Shown piece by piece: positions 23,172 through 24,865 of a stretch of DNA of 24,865 nucleotides. The notes beneath the pieces were generated by a model. It did no database searches. It was not told the DNA's origin and saw nothing but the letters and a program-made list of their open reading frames with translations. The translations under genes were made by a program, and so were the position numbers. Numbering within the stretch: position 1 is the stretch's first letter; each line of letters starts with the position of its first letter. Where the stretch lies: NCBI GenBank assembly GCA_036272915.1, contig DATAXV010000047.1, forward strand, positions 1 through 24,865, in the 5' to 3' direction. This DNA comes from DATAXV01 sp036272915. GTDB taxonomy: Bacteria > Chloroflexota > Dormibacteria > Dormibacterales > Dormibacteraceae.

Positions 23172-23225
23172 CGGTGCCCGCCGAGTTCGGCGGGAGTCGA
23201 AGCGTTTCGCCGCTACCTTCGGTGG

Positions 23226-24236
23226 ATGCGCGGTGACATCTCCCAAGCACGATCTGGCCTGACCCGCTCCGGTCCCCGGAGCGAGTGGGTGGCCAGCCGC
23301 TACGTCGACGTGCGATCGGTACTCGACGACGAGCGGTTCCAGGTGGCGAAGGTGGATCGGTACGGTCGCTTCGGCACCATCCACTGGCTTCGTGCGTCGG
23401 TCTCCCGCTTCGCCGACGGGCAGGAGCACCGGCGACGCAGGGCGATCGTGGAGCGGGAGCTCGCCTCCCTCCCGCCGGCCGGGATGCGTGATGGCGCGCA
23501 CCGTCGCACGGCTCTGTTCCTCCGGGGTCCGGCGCGTCGCGTCGACGTGATGGCGACGCTGGCCCGGAGGGTGCCGATGGCGACCATGGCCTCAGCACTC
23601 GGGATCGACGACGAGGAGAAAGCGGCGGGCGCGGTGGCCGCGATCGCCGCCGGCTACTTCCCCGGCTGCGGAGTCGAGGCGGAGCGAAGGGCCGATGAGG
23701 CCACCGCGCTGCTGATCGAGCTGCTGGAGCCGGCGGACGAGGAGCTGGTCGCGGCGCGAATCGCGCTCATGGTCCAGGGCTGCGACGCGATCGCCGGCCT
23801 CATCGGCAACACCCTGCACCTCATCCAGGACGCCCCTCAACTCGCCACCCATCCGACCCACGCGCTTCTCTGCGAGGTGGTCCGCCACCGCCCTCCGGTC
23901 CGCGCCTCGCGCCGGGTCGCCCGGGTGGAGGTTCAGATCGAAGGCCGCCACATCCCGGCCGGAGACCCCGTCGTCTGCAGCATCGATGCGGCGAACCATG
24001 ACCCCGAGGCGTTCGACCGCCCGGAGCGGTTCGACCCCTTGCGGCGTGGCCCGGCGAGCCTTACCTTCGGTCATGGGATCAGACCGTGCCCCGGGTCCGA
24101 GCACGCGATGATGCTCGCCGCCGCCGTGATCGACGCGGTCCGCGAGCGATGCGTCCTCCTGCCCGGTGCGCCGGTCCCCTATGAGCCGTCGCCCGCGCTG
24201 CGGATCCCCGAGCGCCTGGAGGTCGAAGTCAGATGA
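23226..24236 (+). CDS. Cytochrome P450 (short form)
   Basis: A 336-residue P450. C-helix DGQEHRRRRAIV (64-75), I-helix ALMVQGCDAIAGLIGN (180-195), ExxR in LCEVVRHRPP (Glu217, Arg220), and heme loop LTFGHGIRPCPGSEHA with the ligand Cys288. The middle meander has NHDPEAFDRPERFDPLR. Class I bacterial P450s are about 400 residues, so the N-terminus is short here. The usual I-helix Thr is Ala188, which may alter oxygen activation. No ferredoxin or reductase is nearby. The substrate is unknown. No Shine-Dalgarno precedes the ATG. Its stop overlaps the next start as ATGA. Confidence 0.87.
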   Translation: MRGDISQARSGLTRSGPRSEWVASRYVDVRSVLDDERFQVAKVDRYGRFGTIHWLRASVSRFADGQEHRRRRAIVERELASLPPAGMRDGAHRRTALFLRGPARRVDVMATLARRVPMATMASALGIDDEEKAAGAVAAIAAGYFPGCGVEAERRADEATALLIELLEPADEELVAARIALMVQGCDAIAGLIGNTLHLIQDAPQLATHPTHALLCEVVRHRPPVRASRRVARVEVQIEGRHIPAGDPVVCSIDAANHDPEAFDRPERFDPLRRGPASLTFGHGIRPCPGSEHAMMLAAAVIDAVRERCVLLPGAPVPYEPSPALRIPERLEVEVR

Positions 24237-24865
24237 ACCAGCGCCGAGACGAGTTCGCCCGTCTTCACCGGCGGGGCGACCCACTGTTCCTGCCCAACGC
24301 CTGGGACTACGCCACCGCCGCGGTGCTGGCCGAGGCCGGCTACCCGGCGATCGGGACCACGAGCCTCGGCGTCGCCGCCGCCGTCGGCAAGCCCGACGCC
24401 AGCGCCGCGACCAGGGACGAGAACGTCCAACTGACCCGACGCCTCGCCAGCCTCCCCGTGCTGATCACGGTGGACATGGAATCCGGCTTCTCCGACGATC
24501 CCGACGAGGTGGCGGCCGTGGCCAGGGAGCTCGCCGAGGCAGGTGCCGTCGGCGTCAACCTCGAGGACGGCCGCGACGATGGGACGCTCTCCCCCATCGA
24601 GCTGCATCGCGCCAAGGTCGCCGCCGTGCACGCGCAGGTCCCCGAGCTCTTCCTCAACGCCAGAACGGACACCTTCTGGCTCTCCCCGGGAGACGGCCCG
24701 CCTCCGGTCGAGGAGACCCTCCGCCGAGCGGCCGCCTACGTCGACGCCGGCGCCGACGGCATCTTCGTTCCCGCCGCCGCGGCGGCGGAGGTGGTCGCGA
24801 CCCTGAGCTCGCGGACGGAGGCCCCGCTGAACATCCTCTACATCGCGGGGAGGCATACGTTCCGG
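24233..24865 (+). CDS. Isocitrate lyase/PEP mutase family protein (partial, runs off the window)
   Basis: The first 211 codons of an ICL/PEPM-superfamily enzyme, open to the window end. The ATG at 24233 overlaps the P450 stop (ATGA). Visible: LFLPNAWDYATAAVLAEAGY, GTTSLGVAAAVG, the metal motif TVDMESGFSDDP (Asp81, Glu83), VNLEDGR (Glu111, Asp112) and LNARTDTFW. This is the oxaloacetate-hydrolase/2-methylisocitrate-lyase/phosphonomutase-type barrel. Which C-C or P-C reaction it catalyses is not clear; the loop residues that define phosphonate mutases are not evident. Usual family length is 250-300, so about 40-90 residues are missing. Confidence 0.88.
   Translation, partial: MNQRRDEFARLHRRGDPLFLPNAWDYATAAVLAEAGYPAIGTTSLGVAAAVGKPDASAATRDENVQLTRRLASLPVLITVDMESGFSDDPDEVAAVARELAEAGAVGVNLEDGRDDGTLSPIELHRAKVAAVHAQVPELFLNARTDTFWLSPGDGPPPVEETLRRAAAYVDAGADGIFVPAAAAAEVVATLSSRTEAPLNILYIAGRHTFR

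Noticed and set aside
1..24865. CRISPR arrays, insertion sequences, toxin-antitoxin pairs or restriction systems
   Set aside because: No regularly spaced repeats, transposase, or recognised defence genes were found on either strand.

Overview
The window is a high-GC bacterial chromosome segment with dense, often back-to-back genes, several ATGA start/stop overlaps, and GTG and TTG starts alongside ATG. The pair murT-gatD (lipid II amidation) and a 32-residue bS22/COX24-type ribosomal protein point to Terrabacteria with a peptidoglycan wall. The short leucyl-tRNA synthetase (809 residues, MSKSRGN signature) looks less like a typical actinobacterial enzyme and more like Chloroflexota, Candidatus Dormibacterota or a similar uncultured soil lineage. 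That placement is an inference. No phage, insertion sequence, integrase or CRISPR array was seen.

Layout. 1-890: a truncated AAA_14-type ATPase (minus strand), with a 20-bp inverted repeat around its start. 1089-3916: a TetR repressor divergent from a two-gene MacB-like ABC exporter (an ATPase with an unusual N-terminal membrane anchor, and an FtsX-type permease), with two TGTCA-N4-TGACA operators between them. 3930-7299 (minus): a compact run of a gamma-carbonic-anhydrase-like hexapeptide protein, ispE, murT and gatD, the last three coupled by ATGA overlaps. 7304-7682: rpsT with a canonical -10 box and a strong terminator, convergent with holA (7696-8640); a sulfatase lies upstream of holA. 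10140-10646: no intact gene, but a likely decayed serine-hydrolase (beta-lactamase family) tail. 10647-11499: an ArsR-SRPBCC regulator/effector pair whose palindromic operator overlaps its own start codon. 11654-12451: an aminoglycoside-phosphotransferase-fold kinase. 12549-12622: tRNA-Gln(TTG).

12977-15706: a stand-alone CTP-synthase-like amidotransferase domain that has lost the usual His and Glu of the triad, divergent from a LysR regulator, followed by an SMP-30/gluconolactonase-like protein. 15726-18673: leuS divergent from a HIT-family hydrolase. 18674-20152: a YtcJ-type amidohydrolase, divergent from the bS22 gene, which is followed by an ATGA-overlapping 13-codon micro-ORF. 20558-21283: a DUF62 SAM hydroxide adenosyltransferase homologue. 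21478-21553: tRNA-Ala(CGC). 21628-24865 (plus): a glycolipid-binding-domain protein, an alpha/beta hydrolase, a short cytochrome P450 and, overlapping its stop, a PEP mutase/isocitrate lyase-family protein cut by the window end.

Most of the window is housekeeping genes (leuS, rpsT, holA, ispE, murT/gatD, tRNAs, bS22) interleaved with small regulator-plus-enzyme modules. I do not see one clear new defence or biosynthetic system. The best candidates for a second look are the degenerate amidotransferase beside LysR, the membrane-anchored ABC ATPase, the bS22 plus micro-ORF, the P450/PEP-mutase couple, and the inverted repeat at the AAA_14 gene.
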